Assembly: GCA_019689515.1 (NCBI GenBank)
Contig: JADGHI010000013.1
Coordinates: forward strand, 1-19,079
DNA from: Acetobacteraceae bacterium
GTDB taxonomy: Bacteria; Pseudomonadota; Alphaproteobacteria; Acetobacterales; Acetobacteraceae
DNA: 19,079 nucleotides
Direction of reading: 5' to 3'
Positions 6,868 to 14,622 of this stretch are shown in pieces (positions within the stretch are counted from its first letter, which is position 1; the number at the start of each line of letters is the position of its first letter). Both the position numbers and the translations under genes were made by a program. The notes beneath the pieces are model-generated. The model saw only the letters and a list, made by a program, of their open reading frames with translations, was not told the origin of the DNA and ran no database searches.

Positions 6868-7029
6868 CGGCCTCCCCTTTCCTCAGCCCTGCGCGCGATG
6901 AGAGCGACGGGGCGCGCCCTCGGGGCGGCCCTCGGCGGCAATGGTCATGCGGCGTTCCCCCGCGGCGGTGCTTCACGGGCGAGGCTAGCCCGGCTTGCGG
7001 ACGGGCGGAACCGGGCGCATCTGCGCCGC
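6868..7029. promoter_or_regulatory. Divergent region between rhodanese and methyltransferase genes
   Basis: These 162 bases separate two divergent start codons and must hold promoters for both. The stretch is uniformly GC-rich and I cannot point to convincing -35/-10 pairs. A strong ribosome-binding sequence for the rhodanese gene lies at 6871-6880 on the minus strand; the methyltransferase start has no clear one. A 21-codon open frame (6883-6948, minus) precedes the rhodanese gene but has no independent support. Confidence 0.3.
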
Positions 7030-7941
7030 ATGACCGCCACCCTGCCCGCCTCCAATCCCGCGGAGGTCTTTGACCGCCGCCTGGTCCGCCTGCGCCGTGA
7101 CCGCGCCGCGACGACCGTCGGGCAGGTCGCGCCGATCCTCGACGAGGCGGCGGAGCGGCTGCTCGACCGGCTCGACGACGTGACGCGACGCTTCACCCGG
7201 GCGCTCGACCTCGGCGGCCGGGGGGCGGTGGCGCCGCGGCTGCGTGCGCGCGGCATCCCCTTCGTCGTCTCGGCCGATCTCTCGGCCCCGATGGCGGCGC
7301 GCGCCGGCGGCCTGCCGGTGGCGGCGGACGAGGAGTGGCTGCCCTTCGCGCCGGAGAGCTTCGACCTGATCGTTGCCTGCCTGTCGCTGCATTGGGTGAA
7401 CGACCTTCCGGGCGCGCTCGTGCAGATCCGCCGGGCGCTGGTGCCGGACGGGCTGTTCCTCGCGGCCCTGCCCGGCCTCGGCACGCTGCAATCGCTGCGC
7501 GAGGCGCTGGCGGTGGCCGAAACCGAGCTGCGCGGCGGCCTCTCGCCGCGCGTCTCGCCCTTCCCGGAGCTGCGCGACGCGGCGCATCTGCTGCAACGGG
7601 CCGGCTTCGCGCTGCCGGTGGCGGACGTGGAGACGCTGCCACTGCGCTACCGCTCCGCCGCCGGGCTCTTCGCCGACCTGCGCGCCGCCGGCGAGGCGAA
7701 CGCGGTGCGGGCACGCGATCCCCGCATCCCGCCGCGCATGCTGTTTCCACGCGCCGCCTCCCTGCTGCCGGCGGAGGCCGACGGGACCCTAGCGATGCCG
7801 CTCAGCCTGGTGGTGATGACCGGCTGGGCACCGCATGAGAGCCAGCAGAAGCCCGCCCGGCCGGGCAGCGCGCAGGCGCGCCTCGCGGACGCGCTGGGCA
7901 CGGTGGAGCGCAGCGCCGGCGAGAAGACGGGCCGGGGCTAA
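7030..7941 (+). CDS. NDUFAF5-like SAM-dependent methyltransferase
   Basis: A 303-residue class I methyltransferase-fold protein resembling the alphaproteobacterial relatives of mitochondrial NDUFAF5, a complex I assembly factor that hydroxylates an arginine of NDUFS7. Whether the bacterial protein does the same is not known. Seen: VFDRRLVRLRRDRAA (13-27) near the N-terminus, motif I region ALDLGGRGAVAP (58-69), SFDLIVACLSLHWVNDLPGA (110-129) and the characteristic GGLSPRVSPFPELRDAAHLL (169-188), followed by DLRAAGEANAVR. Motif I reads GGRG rather than the usual GxGxG, as in other members of this group. The ATG at 7030 gives the usual start; in-frame upstream codons are Ala/Arg-rich filler. 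It diverges from the rhodanese gene; in related genomes it often sits directly next to comF. Confidence 0.85.
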   Translation: MTATLPASNPAEVFDRRLVRLRRDRAATTVGQVAPILDEAAERLLDRLDDVTRRFTRALDLGGRGAVAPRLRARGIPFVVSADLSAPMAARAGGLPVAADEEWLPFAPESFDLIVACLSLHWVNDLPGALVQIRRALVPDGLFLAALPGLGTLQSLREALAVAETELRGGLSPRVSPFPELRDAAHLLQRAGFALPVADVETLPLRYRSAAGLFADLRAAGEANAVRARDPRIPPRMLFPRAASLLPAEADGTLAMPLSLVVMTGWAPHESQQKPARPGSAQARLADALGTVERSAGEKTGRG

Positions 7942-7942
7942 G

Positions 7943-7987
7943 TGGCAGGCGCCGGCGACCCCGCCGGCCACGGCCGCAACCGGCCGC
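7943..7987. terminator. Stem-loop cluster after the methyltransferase gene
   Basis: Directly after the stop codon, GCCGGC (7951-7956) and GCCGGC (7963-7968) can pair around a 6-base loop, and CGGCCG repeats at 7971-7976 and 7981-7986 can form a second stem. The location fits a terminator. There is no T-run, and such palindromic hexamers are common in GC-rich DNA, so the call is weak. Confidence 0.3.
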
Positions 7988-8090
7988 CACCTTCCCGGCT
8001 CGCTGGCCGGTACCGTCCGCACCTGCGCACAGGGCACGCCGCGCCTGTCCGCCATGCCACCTGCGCGCAGCGCCTTCCAGGCCCGGCGCC

Positions 8091-8119
8091 TTGCAACGCG
8101 GCCCTGCGACGCGCATCTT
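8091..8119 (+). promoter_or_regulatory. Possible map promoter
   Basis: TTGCAA (8091-8096) and CATCTT (8114-8119) are separated by 17 bases and lie 42 bases before the map start codon. They match the sigma-70 consensus at four of six and three of six positions. No Shine-Dalgarno precedes the ATG, so a short or weakly ribosome-bound leader is possible. The rest of the 219-base gap upstream of map holds no gene I can support. Confidence 0.25.
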
Positions 8120-8160
8120 GGGCTCACCAGAGCAACACGCCCGTCCGGACAACCCGCCCC

Positions 8161-8967
8161 ATGGAGCAGCAAGGCGCAGAAAGCCGCCGAATCACCCTAC
8201 ACGCACCCGAGGACTTCGAGGGAATGCGCCGCGCGGGCCGGCTGGCGGCAGAGACGCTCGACATGATCGTCCCGTATGTGCGCCCCGGGGTGACGACGGG
8301 CGAATTGGACCGGCTCTGCCACGAGTTCATCGTCTCCCACGGTGCCGTGCCGGCACCGCTCGGCTATCGCGGCTTCCCGAAGTCGATCTGCACCTCCGTC
8401 AACCATGTGGTGTGCCACGGCATCCCCGGCGACCGCGTGCTGCAGGAGGGCGACGTCATCAACATCGACGTGACGGTGATCCTCGACGGCTGGCACGGCG
8501 ACACCAGCCGCATGTTCGTCGCCGGCACGCCGAGCACCAAGGCGCGGCTGCTGCTCGACGTCACCTACGAGGCGTTGATGCGCGGCCTCGCCGTGATCCG
8601 CCCTGGGGCGACGCTGGGCGATATCGGCCACGCGATCCAGACCTATGTCGAGCGCCACCGCTTCAGCGTGGTGCGCGACTTCTGCGGCCACGGCATCGGC
8701 CGGCGCTTCCACGAGCCGCCGAACGTGCTGCATTTCGGCCGCCCCGGTGAGGGTCCGGTGCTGAAGCCCGGCATGTTCTTCACCGTGGAGCCGATGGTGA
8801 ACGCCGGCCGGCCGGAAGTGAAGATCCTCGACGACGGCTGGACGGCCGTGACGCGCGACCGCTCGCTCTCGGCGCAGTTCGAGCACATGGTCGGGGTGAC
8901 GGAGGACGGGGTGGAGGTCTTCACCTTCTCGCCCGCCGGGCTGCACAAGCCGCCCTATTCGCTCTGA
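8161..8967 (+). CDS. map: Type I methionine aminopeptidase
   Basis: A 268-residue metalloenzyme that removes the initiator methionine from nascent proteins; cytoplasmic and normally essential. Seen: all five metal ligands in order, D103 (INIDVT), D114 (WHGDTS), H177 (CGHGIG), E210 (FTVEPM) and E241 (QFEHMV), plus the substrate-binding H86 in CHGIPGD. Length is typical of the bacterial type I form without N-terminal extension. The frame is open upstream to a GTG at 7942, but that extension is Pro/Arg/Ala filler, and the ATG at 8161 places the conserved APEDFEGMRRAGRLAAE block correctly. radC follows 120 bases downstream on the same strand, a pairing I associate with many alphaproteobacteria. 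Confidence 0.97.
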   Translation: MEQQGAESRRITLHAPEDFEGMRRAGRLAAETLDMIVPYVRPGVTTGELDRLCHEFIVSHGAVPAPLGYRGFPKSICTSVNHVVCHGIPGDRVLQEGDVINIDVTVILDGWHGDTSRMFVAGTPSTKARLLLDVTYEALMRGLAVIRPGATLGDIGHAIQTYVERHRFSVVRDFCGHGIGRRFHEPPNVLHFGRPGEGPVLKPGMFFTVEPMVNAGRPEVKILDDGWTAVTRDRSLSAQFEHMVGVTEDGVEVFTFSPAGLHKPPYSL

Positions 8968-8977
8968 CGCGGTCTGG

Positions 8978-9001
8978 CGGGCGCGCCCCGCAGGGCGCCC
9001 G
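8978..9001 (+). terminator. Hairpin downstream of map
   Basis: The perfect 7-base arms CGGGCGC (8978-8984) and GCGCCCG (8995-9001) enclose a 10-base loop, starting 11 bases after the map stop codon. The sequence that follows is comparatively T-rich (CTGCGTTTGTAG). It could terminate or attenuate map transcription before radC. Confidence 0.35.
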
Positions 9002-9074
9002 GCAGCGTGATATCTGCGTTTGTAGTGCGTCCTTCCCCTCGCCTTTCCGCGCCCGTCCGGCGAAGGCTCACGGC

Positions 9075-9081
9075 GGAGGGG
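9075..9081 (+). promoter_or_regulatory. Ribosome binding site of radC
   Basis: GGAGGGG lies six bases before the ATG at 9088 and decides between this start and an in-frame upstream ATA/ATG-type start near 9007, which lacks any such site. Confidence 0.7.
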
Positions 9082-9087
9082 TGGGAC

Positions 9088-9942
9088 ATGGCGGCGAAGA
9101 AGACGGGCCTGGCGGAGCCTGTGTCCGCGGCGACATCGCTGCGGCCTGACGCGCTCGGCCTGCCGCTGTTCCGCGTCACGCGGGTGCCGGCGCCGCAGGC
9201 GGGATCGGCGGCATCGCCATCGCGACGGCCATCGCGGCGGGTCGAGGCCGCTGGCGCAATGCCAGCGGCGCCGCCCGGCCATCTCGGCCACCGCGCGCGG
9301 ATGCGCGAGAAGCTGCTCTCCGCAGGGCCGGAGGCGCTGCTCGACCACGAGCTGCTCGAGATGGTGCTGTTCATCGCCCTGCCGCGGCGCGACACCAAGC
9401 CGATCGCACGTGCCCTGCTCGCGCGCTTCGGCTCCTTCGCCAACGCCATCGCCGCACCCATCGCCGAGCTGCGCGAGGTGGACGGCCTCGGCGAGGCCGG
9501 CATCGCGGCGCTGAAGACGGTGCAGGCGGCTGCGCTCCGTCTGATGCGGGCCGAGGTGCTGGACCGGCCGGTGCTGAACAACTGGGAGCGGCTGACCGAC
9601 TACCTCTCCGCCGCACTGTCACGAGAGCGGGTGGAGCAGTTCCGCGTGCTCTTCCTCGACTCCAAGAACCGCCTGATCGCGGACGAGGTGCAGGCCCGCG
9701 GCACCGTCAACCACACCCCGGTCTATCCGCGCGAGGTGGTCAGGCGCTGCCTCGAACTGCAGGCCACCGCGCTGATCCTGGTGCACAACCACCCCTCCGG
9801 CGATCCGACACCGAGCCGCGCGGATGTGGAGATGACGCAGGAGATCAAGGCGGCCGCGGCCACGCTCGGCGTCGTGGTGCACGACCACCTCGTCCTCGGC
9901 AAGGGACGGTACTTCTCCTTCCGGCGCGAGGGGCTGCTGTAG
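9088..9942 (+). CDS. radC: RadC family JAMM-domain protein (UPF0758)
   Basis: A 284-residue protein of the RadC/UPF0758 family. Despite the historical name, a role in recombination repair is not established; the C-terminal domain is a JAMM/MPN+ metalloprotease-like fold. Seen: a low-complexity N-terminus (about 1-63), a conserved helical region GHRARMREKLLSAGPEALLD (67-86), a helix-hairpin-helix element EVDGLGEAGIAALKTVQ (130-146), and the complete JAMM zinc motif with E183, H233, H235, S237 and D246 in LVHNHPSGDPTPSRAD. Length is somewhat above the usual 220-230 residues because of the N-terminal extension. The start at 9088 is chosen for its strong ribosome binding site. It follows map. Confidence 0.93.
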   Translation: MAAKKTGLAEPVSAATSLRPDALGLPLFRVTRVPAPQAGSAASPSRRPSRRVEAAGAMPAAPPGHLGHRARMREKLLSAGPEALLDHELLEMVLFIALPRRDTKPIARALLARFGSFANAIAAPIAELREVDGLGEAGIAALKTVQAAALRLMRAEVLDRPVLNNWERLTDYLSAALSRERVEQFRVLFLDSKNRLIADEVQARGTVNHTPVYPREVVRRCLELQATALILVHNHPSGDPTPSRADVEMTQEIKAAAATLGVVVHDHLVLGKGRYFSFRREGLL

Positions 9943-10193
9943 CACGGCTAGCGCATCCCGCCGGCAGCACGATCGGCCGCACGGACTGATCCCACGTTCC
10001 CCCTGCACAAGAGGCCGGCAGCGGCCGCGGCGAACCGGGCCACGCCTATGCGCTGGCCTGCACCGCGGGGGGTGGACGATCCGAGCGAATCAGTCCCCAT
10101 TGCCGCCGCCGGCGCCGGCGGGCATTTGTGTGGCGGCGGCATGCTAACGCATCGGGTCGCGGGACCGAAACAACGAGGACGGAGGACGCTGAC
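9943..10193 (+). promoter_or_regulatory. Intergenic leader of the ABC transporter operon with a long GC hairpin
   Basis: This 251-base gap separates radC from the ABC operon and must hold the operon's promoter. I recognise no riboswitch class. The main structure is a perfect 10-base-pair stem, TGCCGCCGCC (10101-10110) with GGCGGCGGCA (10132-10141), enclosing a 21-base loop; it ends 52 bases before the start codon and could be a terminator of radC or a leader structure of the operon. No convincing -35/-10 pair is visible. Confidence 0.35.
10181..10185 (+). promoter_or_regulatory. Ribosome binding site of the substrate-binding protein
   Basis: GGAGG lies eight bases before the ATG at 10194 and supports that start over the in-frame ATG at 10128, which would put 22 extra residues before the signal peptide. 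Confidence 0.65.
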
Positions 10194-11789
10194 ATGGAAC
10201 GGGCCGACAGCAGCGGCATCACAACTTCCACGCGACCTGACGCGCCGGCGGGGATCGGGCGCCGCGCGGCGCTGCTGTCCGGTGCGGCCATGGCGTTGGC
10301 GGCCGGCGCCGCTCCGGCGCGCGCGCAGTCGAAGCCGTCGCTCACGGTCGCCGTCGGGACCGACCTCAACACGCAGGATCCCTGCCGCGTCGCCGGGGGC
10401 AACGACTACTACTTCTTCGCCAACGTCTTCGAGGGGCTCTACGGCCCGGACGAGGAAGGCAAGCCCGCGCCGCTGCTCGCCGAGAGCCACACGGTCAGCC
10501 CGGACGGCCTGACCTACGAGTTCACGCTGCGGCCGAATGCGCGCTTCCACAACGGCGAGCCGGTCACGGCCGAGGACGTGCGGTTCAGCTGGCAGCGCGC
10601 CGTCGCGCCCGAGACGCGCAACCCGAGGGCGAGCGTCCTCGTCGCCAACATCGCCGATGTCGAGGTCCTCGACGATCGGCGCTGCCGGGTGCGGCTGAAG
10701 AAGCGCGACGCCTCCTTCCTCGATAACTGCGGCGAGTACTGGTACATCATCTCGAAGAAGCACGTCCAGGCGGCCGGCGAGAATCCCTTCGACCGGCAGC
10801 CCATCGGCACCGGGCCCTTCGCCTTCGTCGAGCGCCGCCCCCGCTCCTACATCAAGCTGCGCGGCTTCGAGCAGCATTGGGGCCGGGTTCCGGCCTTCGG
10901 CGAGGTCACGCTCAAGATCGTCCCTGACGACCAGTCCCGCGTCGCCCAGGTCCAGACCGGCGAGTCGGACATCGTGGTCAACGTCCCGCCCGTGCTCGCC
11001 GCGCCGCTGCAGCGTCTGCCCAATATCCAGGTCATCCGGGCGCCCAGCTTCCAGAATGTCTACATCGCCATCAACGCGCTGAACGGGCACCCGGGGCTCC
11101 GGCGCGCCGATGTGCGCCGGGCGCTGAACATGGCGGTGGACAAGGCGGCGCTGCTGCGCGCGACCATGCTGGGCTTCGCGCAGCCGCTCGAGCTCCCCTG
11201 CCACACCAACATCTTCGGCTGCGACGTGCAGGTGACGCCCTATGGCTACAATCCTGACCGCGCGCGCCAGATCCTCAGGGAGGCCGGCTTCGATTTCAAC
11301 CGCCCGCTGCGGCTGCTGGGCCAGGGTACGGGCCGCGTCCCGCAGGCGCGGGAGACGTTGCAGGGTGTCGCTGCCTTCCTGAACCGCATCGGCGTGAAGA
11401 CCGAGATCAACATGCTGGACTACGGCGCGTGGATCTCCGCCTACGGCGCGCGGGAGAAGGACCCTTCGGTGGACATGGTGTTCGCCAATTTCACCGACTA
11501 CAACGGCGACCCCTCCGGTCGCCTGCTGCGCCAGGTCCGCACGGGCGGCACCTATTCCTGGTACTCGAATCCCGAGATCGACGCGATGCTCGACCGGATG
11601 AACGACTTCGCCTCGGTCGAGGAGCGCCAGCAGTTCGTCCGCGGCCTGATTGCCCGCCTGCATGAGGAGGCGCCGCTGATCCCGCTCTGGACCCTTGATT
11701 CCATCTACGGCGTCAGCAAGCGGCTGAGCTGGAAGCCGACCCCGAACGTATCCTGGCCCGTGCTGTGGAACGTGAGGCGCGCTTCCTAG
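10194..11789 (+). CDS. Peptide/opine-type ABC transporter substrate-binding protein (SBP_bac_5)
   Basis: A 531-residue periplasmic solute-binding protein of cluster C (DppA/OppA type). It captures the ligand and delivers it to the permease pair encoded next. Seen: an N-terminal export signal with twin arginines at residues 23-24 (GRRAALLSG), a hydrophobic Ala-rich core and a likely cleavage after ARA at 44, which suggests Tat export, although Sec use cannot be excluded. The mature part has TVAVGTDLNTQDPC, LAESHTVSPDGLTYEFTLRP, the family's HNGEPVTAEDVRFSW and PIGTGPFAFVE, then DVRRALNMAVDK in the second lobe. The length is standard. The ligand cannot be read from sequence: dipeptides, opines, nickel complexes and glycosides all use this family. 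First gene of a five-gene operon, 27 bases before the permease gene. Confidence 0.93.
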   Translation: MERADSSGITTSTRPDAPAGIGRRAALLSGAAMALAAGAAPARAQSKPSLTVAVGTDLNTQDPCRVAGGNDYYFFANVFEGLYGPDEEGKPAPLLAESHTVSPDGLTYEFTLRPNARFHNGEPVTAEDVRFSWQRAVAPETRNPRASVLVANIADVEVLDDRRCRVRLKKRDASFLDNCGEYWYIISKKHVQAAGENPFDRQPIGTGPFAFVERRPRSYIKLRGFEQHWGRVPAFGEVTLKIVPDDQSRVAQVQTGESDIVVNVPPVLAAPLQRLPNIQVIRAPSFQNVYIAINALNGHPGLRRADVRRALNMAVDKAALLRATMLGFAQPLELPCHTNIFGCDVQVTPYGYNPDRARQILREAGFDFNRPLRLLGQGTGRVPQARETLQGVAAFLNRIGVKTEINMLDYGAWISAYGAREKDPSVDMVFANFTDYNGDPSGRLLRQVRTGGTYSWYSNPEIDAMLDRMNDFASVEERQQFVRGLIARLHEEAPLIPLWTLDSIYGVSKRLSWKPTPNVSWPVLWNVRRAS

Positions 11790-11816
11790 GTCGGAACGCT
11801 CTAAGGCAAGTGCGGA

Positions 11817-12734
11817 ATGGCGCGCTTCATCCTGACCCGGCTCGGGCAGACGCTGGTCACCCTGGCGCTTCTGACCATCCTGATCTTCGTCCTCGCCCGG
11901 CTCACGGGAGACCCGACTCCGCTGGTGCTGCCGTCGGAGGCGACCGAGGCTGACCGCGCCTTCTTCCGCGAGCAGTACGGGCTCGACCGCCCGATCCATG
12001 AGCAGTACGTCGTCTTCCTGCGCAACGTGCTGCATGGCGACTTCGGGATCTCCTTCCGGTACCGCGAGCCCGCCTTCAACCTGGTGCTGATGGCGATCGG
12101 CCCGACGCTCCAGCTCGCCGGCGTCTCGATGCTCGTCGCGGTCATGCTCGGGCTGCCGCTCGGCATCGCCGCGGCGCTGCGTCCTGGTTCGTGGCTGGCC
12201 GCGGCGGTGCGCGCCTACGCCAGCTTTGGCCAGGCGGTGCCGACCTTCTGGTCGGGCCTGATGCTGATCTTCTTGTTCGCCATCACCCTCCCTCTCCTGC
12301 CCTCCTCCGGCTATGGAGAGGTGGAGAACTTCGTGCTGCCCGCCGTCACCCTCGGCTTCTACGCCTCGGCCTCGGTGACGATGCTGACCTGGGCCAACAT
12401 GACCGAGGCACTGCGCAGCGATTTCGTGCAGATGGAGCGCGTGCTCGGCATCCCGCGCCGCCTGATCGTGCTGAAGCATGCGCTGCGCAACGCCTCGCTC
12501 CCCATCGTGACCTATCTCGGCCTGCAATTCGGCCTGCTGCTCGGCGGCGCGGTGGTGACCGAGCGCGTCTTCGCCTGGCCGGGCGTGGGCCAGATGCTCG
12601 TGGACGCCATCCTCAATCGCGACTATCCCGTCGTGCAGGCCGCCGTGATGCTGACCGCCGTGCTCGTGATGACCATCAACCTCGCTGTGGACCTTCTCTA
12701 TGCGGTGCTCGACCCGCGGGTGAGCCGGTCGTGA
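11817..12734 (+). CDS. ABC transporter permease, DppB/OppB type
   Basis: A 305-residue inner-membrane permease that forms half of the translocation path. Seen: N-terminal MARFILTRLGQTL with the first membrane helix (about 9-28), the external segment with FREQYGLDRPIHEQYVVFL (50-68) and GDFGISF (74-80) diagnostic of DppB-like proteins, and further helices at about 96-120, 134-160, 173-193, 230-248 and 272-296. The cytoplasmic coupling (EAA) loop lies at about 201-230 and reads MERVLGIPRRLIVLKHALRN. The C-terminal LLYAVLDPRV is also typical. Length is normal. It begins 27 bases after the binding-protein stop, and its TGA stop overlaps the GTG start of the next permease (GTGA), a sign of translational coupling. 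Confidence 0.95.
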   Translation: MARFILTRLGQTLVTLALLTILIFVLARLTGDPTPLVLPSEATEADRAFFREQYGLDRPIHEQYVVFLRNVLHGDFGISFRYREPAFNLVLMAIGPTLQLAGVSMLVAVMLGLPLGIAAALRPGSWLAAAVRAYASFGQAVPTFWSGLMLIFLFAITLPLLPSSGYGEVENFVLPAVTLGFYASASVTMLTWANMTEALRSDFVQMERVLGIPRRLIVLKHALRNASLPIVTYLGLQFGLLLGGAVVTERVFAWPGVGQMLVDAILNRDYPVVQAAVMLTAVLVMTINLAVDLLYAVLDPRVSRS

Positions 12735-13624
12735 GCGCGACAGCGGAGGAGAGGCCCGCCGGAGCAGGCGGCCTCCTCGGCGCGCGGCTGTGGAGGAGCG
12801 GCGCCGGACGGCCGCCACTGCTCGCGACCGCGATCTGCCTGCTGATGGTTGTTGCGGCGCTCGGCGGCGGGGCGATCGCGCCCTATGTGCCGGACGAGGC
12901 CGACTTCACGGCCATCCTCGTGCCGCCCGCCTGGGCGGAAGGGGGATCGCTCGCCCACCTGCTCGGCACGGACCAGCTCGGCCGCGACATGCTGAGCCGC
13001 CTGATCGCGGGGGCGCGCATCTCGCTGCTGACCGCGGGCGCAGCGGTGCTCGCCGGCGGCACCATCGGCGTTACGCTCGGCCTCGCGGCCGGCTATCTCG
13101 GCGGCGTCGTCGAGGCGGTGATCATGCGCATCGTGGACGCCTTCCTCGCCCTGCCCTTCATCCTTATGGCGCTCGCCTTCGTGGCGGCGCTGGGGACAGG
13201 GGTCGGCAACATCATCCTGGTCATGGTGCTGACCAATTGGGCCCGCTACGCCCGCCTGGTGAGAAGCGAGGTCGTCTCGATCAAGAAGCGCGACTTCGTG
13301 CTGCTCGCGCGCGTCGCCGGCCTCCGGCCCTGGCAGATCGCGCTGCGACACATCCTGCCGAACGCGCTCACCTCCATCCTGGTGCTCGCGGTGCTCGACG
13401 TCGGCCGCGCGATCATCCTCGAGTCCTCGCTCTCCTTCCTCGGGGTCGGCATCCAGCCGCCCGACGTGTCCTGGGGCCTCGCCCTCGCCGAGGGGCGGAC
13501 CTACATGACCGTTGCCTGGTGGCTGACGGTCTGGCCGGGGCTTGCCATCGTGCTCGCCGTGATGAGCTTCAACGCGCTCGGCGACTGGATGAAGGCGGGC
13601 TTCGATCCGCGCGGCCGGCTGTAG
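12731..13624 (+). CDS. ABC transporter permease, DppC/OppC type
   Basis: A 297-residue partner permease of the DppB-like protein. Seen: a short cytoplasmic N-terminus, the first helix at about 29-50, the DppC signature HLLGTDQLGRDMLSRLIAGA (76-95), helices at about 97-122, 135-155, 158-176, 212-232 and 262-284, and the EAA loop RDFVLLARVAGLRPWQIALR (187-206) that docks on the ATPases. The C-terminus NALGDWMKAGFDPR is characteristic. The start is the GTG at 12731, chosen because it overlaps the previous stop as GTGA and yields the usual short cytoplasmic tail; no ATG fits. The next gene starts 11 bases after the stop. Confidence 0.94.
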   Translation: MSATAEERPAGAGGLLGARLWRSGAGRPPLLATAICLLMVVAALGGGAIAPYVPDEADFTAILVPPAWAEGGSLAHLLGTDQLGRDMLSRLIAGARISLLTAGAAVLAGGTIGVTLGLAAGYLGGVVEAVIMRIVDAFLALPFILMALAFVAALGTGVGNIILVMVLTNWARYARLVRSEVVSIKKRDFVLLARVAGLRPWQIALRHILPNALTSILVLAVLDVGRAIILESSLSFLGVGIQPPDVSWGLALAEGRTYMTVAWWLTVWPGLAIVLAVMSFNALGDWMKAGFDPRGRL

Positions 13625-13635
13625 GTCGCCGCGCG

Positions 13636-14622
13636 ATGACTCTCCCGAACGAACCGCTCCTCGTCGTGCGCGGCCTGAACATCGAGTTCGGCCCGCCCGA
13701 GCGCCCCGTGCGCGCCGTCGCCGACGCCGACCTGACCTTGGCACCGGGCGAGATCCTCGGCATCGCCGGCGAGTCGGGTAGTGGCAAGACCACGCTCTGC
13801 TCCGCCATCATGCGCACCCTGCCGCGCTCGGCCCGCGTCTCGGGCAGGGTCGAATTCGCGGGGAAGGAGCTGCTCTCCCTGTCCGAGCGGGAGATGGCGC
13901 GCCTGCGCGGGCGCGACCTCTCGATGGTGCTGCAGAACCCGATGACCTCGCTCGATCCGCTCTACACGATCGGCAACCAGCTCGAGGAGGTGCTGCGAGA
14001 GCGGCGGCGCGGCGGAGCCGAGGTCCGGCCCGGCGGCGCGGTGGAGGTGCTGCGCCGCGTCCACCTCACCGCGCCGGAGCTGCGGGTACGGCAGTACCCG
14101 CATCAGCTCAGCGGCGGCATGCGCCAGCGGGTGCTGGTCGGGATGGCGACGGCCGCGGCACCGCGGCTGCTGATCGCGGACGAGCCGACCACGGCGCTCG
14201 ACGCCTCGATCCAGGACGAGATCCTGATCCTGTTCCGGGAGCTGCGCGACACCGCGGGCAGCGCGGTCGTCATCGTCACGCACGACCTTTCCGCGATCCG
14301 GCGGCTCTCCGATCGGGTGATCATCATGTATGCCGGCCGCATCGTCGAGGAGGGCCCGACCGCCGAGGTCTTCCGCGCGCCACGTCATCCGTACACGCGC
14401 GCCCTGCTCGGCTCCCTGCCGCGGATCGAGGATGAGGAGGTCGTTCTCCAGCCCATCCCGGGCCAGGTGCCTGATCTCGCCCGATTGCCGCCGGGCTGCG
14501 CCTTCGCCGCGCGCTGCCCGGTGGCGCTCGATGCCTGTCGCGCCGAGCGGCCGCAGGAGAGCACGGTCGGCGAACGCCATCGGGTCTTTTGCTGGCAGGC
14601 GGCGGCGGGAGGTGCGGCATGA
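13636..14622 (+). CDS. ABC transporter ATP-binding protein, DppD/OppD type
   Basis: A 328-residue ATPase subunit that, with the DppF-like protein, powers import. Seen: Walker A GESGSGKTT (45-53), Q-loop Q100, signature LSGGMRQR (158-165), Walker B LLIADEP (178-184), H-loop H216 in VTHD, and the oligopeptide-transporter C-terminal region. That region has HPYTRALLGSLPR (251-263) and four cysteines, C288, C294, C301 and C319, spaced as in DppD/OppD homologues, where this region is reported to bind an iron-sulfur cluster. Length is normal. It ends in ATGA, overlapping the start of the next ATPase gene. Confidence 0.95.
   Translation: MTLPNEPLLVVRGLNIEFGPPERPVRAVADADLTLAPGEILGIAGESGSGKTTLCSAIMRTLPRSARVSGRVEFAGKELLSLSEREMARLRGRDLSMVLQNPMTSLDPLYTIGNQLEEVLRERRRGGAEVRPGGAVEVLRRVHLTAPELRVRQYPHQLSGGMRQRVLVGMATAAAPRLLIADEPTTALDASIQDEILILFRELRDTAGSAVVIVTHDLSAIRRLSDRVIIMYAGRIVEEGPTAEVFRAPRHPYTRALLGSLPRIEDEEVVLQPIPGQVPDLARLPPGCAFAARCPVALDACRAERPQESTVGERHRVFCWQAAAGGAA

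Noticed and set aside
6883..6948. A 21-codon open frame just upstream of the rhodanese gene (minus strand), possible leader peptide
   Set aside because: No Cys-rich or repeated regulatory codons, only a weak ribosome binding sequence, and no attenuator hairpin that I can define.
7942..8160. GTG at 7942 as the start of methionine aminopeptidase
   Set aside because: It would add 73 residues without similarity to the family; the canonical protein begins at the ATG at 8161.
9948..12818. A 956-codon open frame on the minus strand opposite the binding protein and first permease
   Set aside because: Its composition (Arg, His, Gly, Ala, Glu, Asp rich, no domain) is that of the antisense of GC-biased codons, and the plus-strand genes have clear family motifs, signals and operon spacing.
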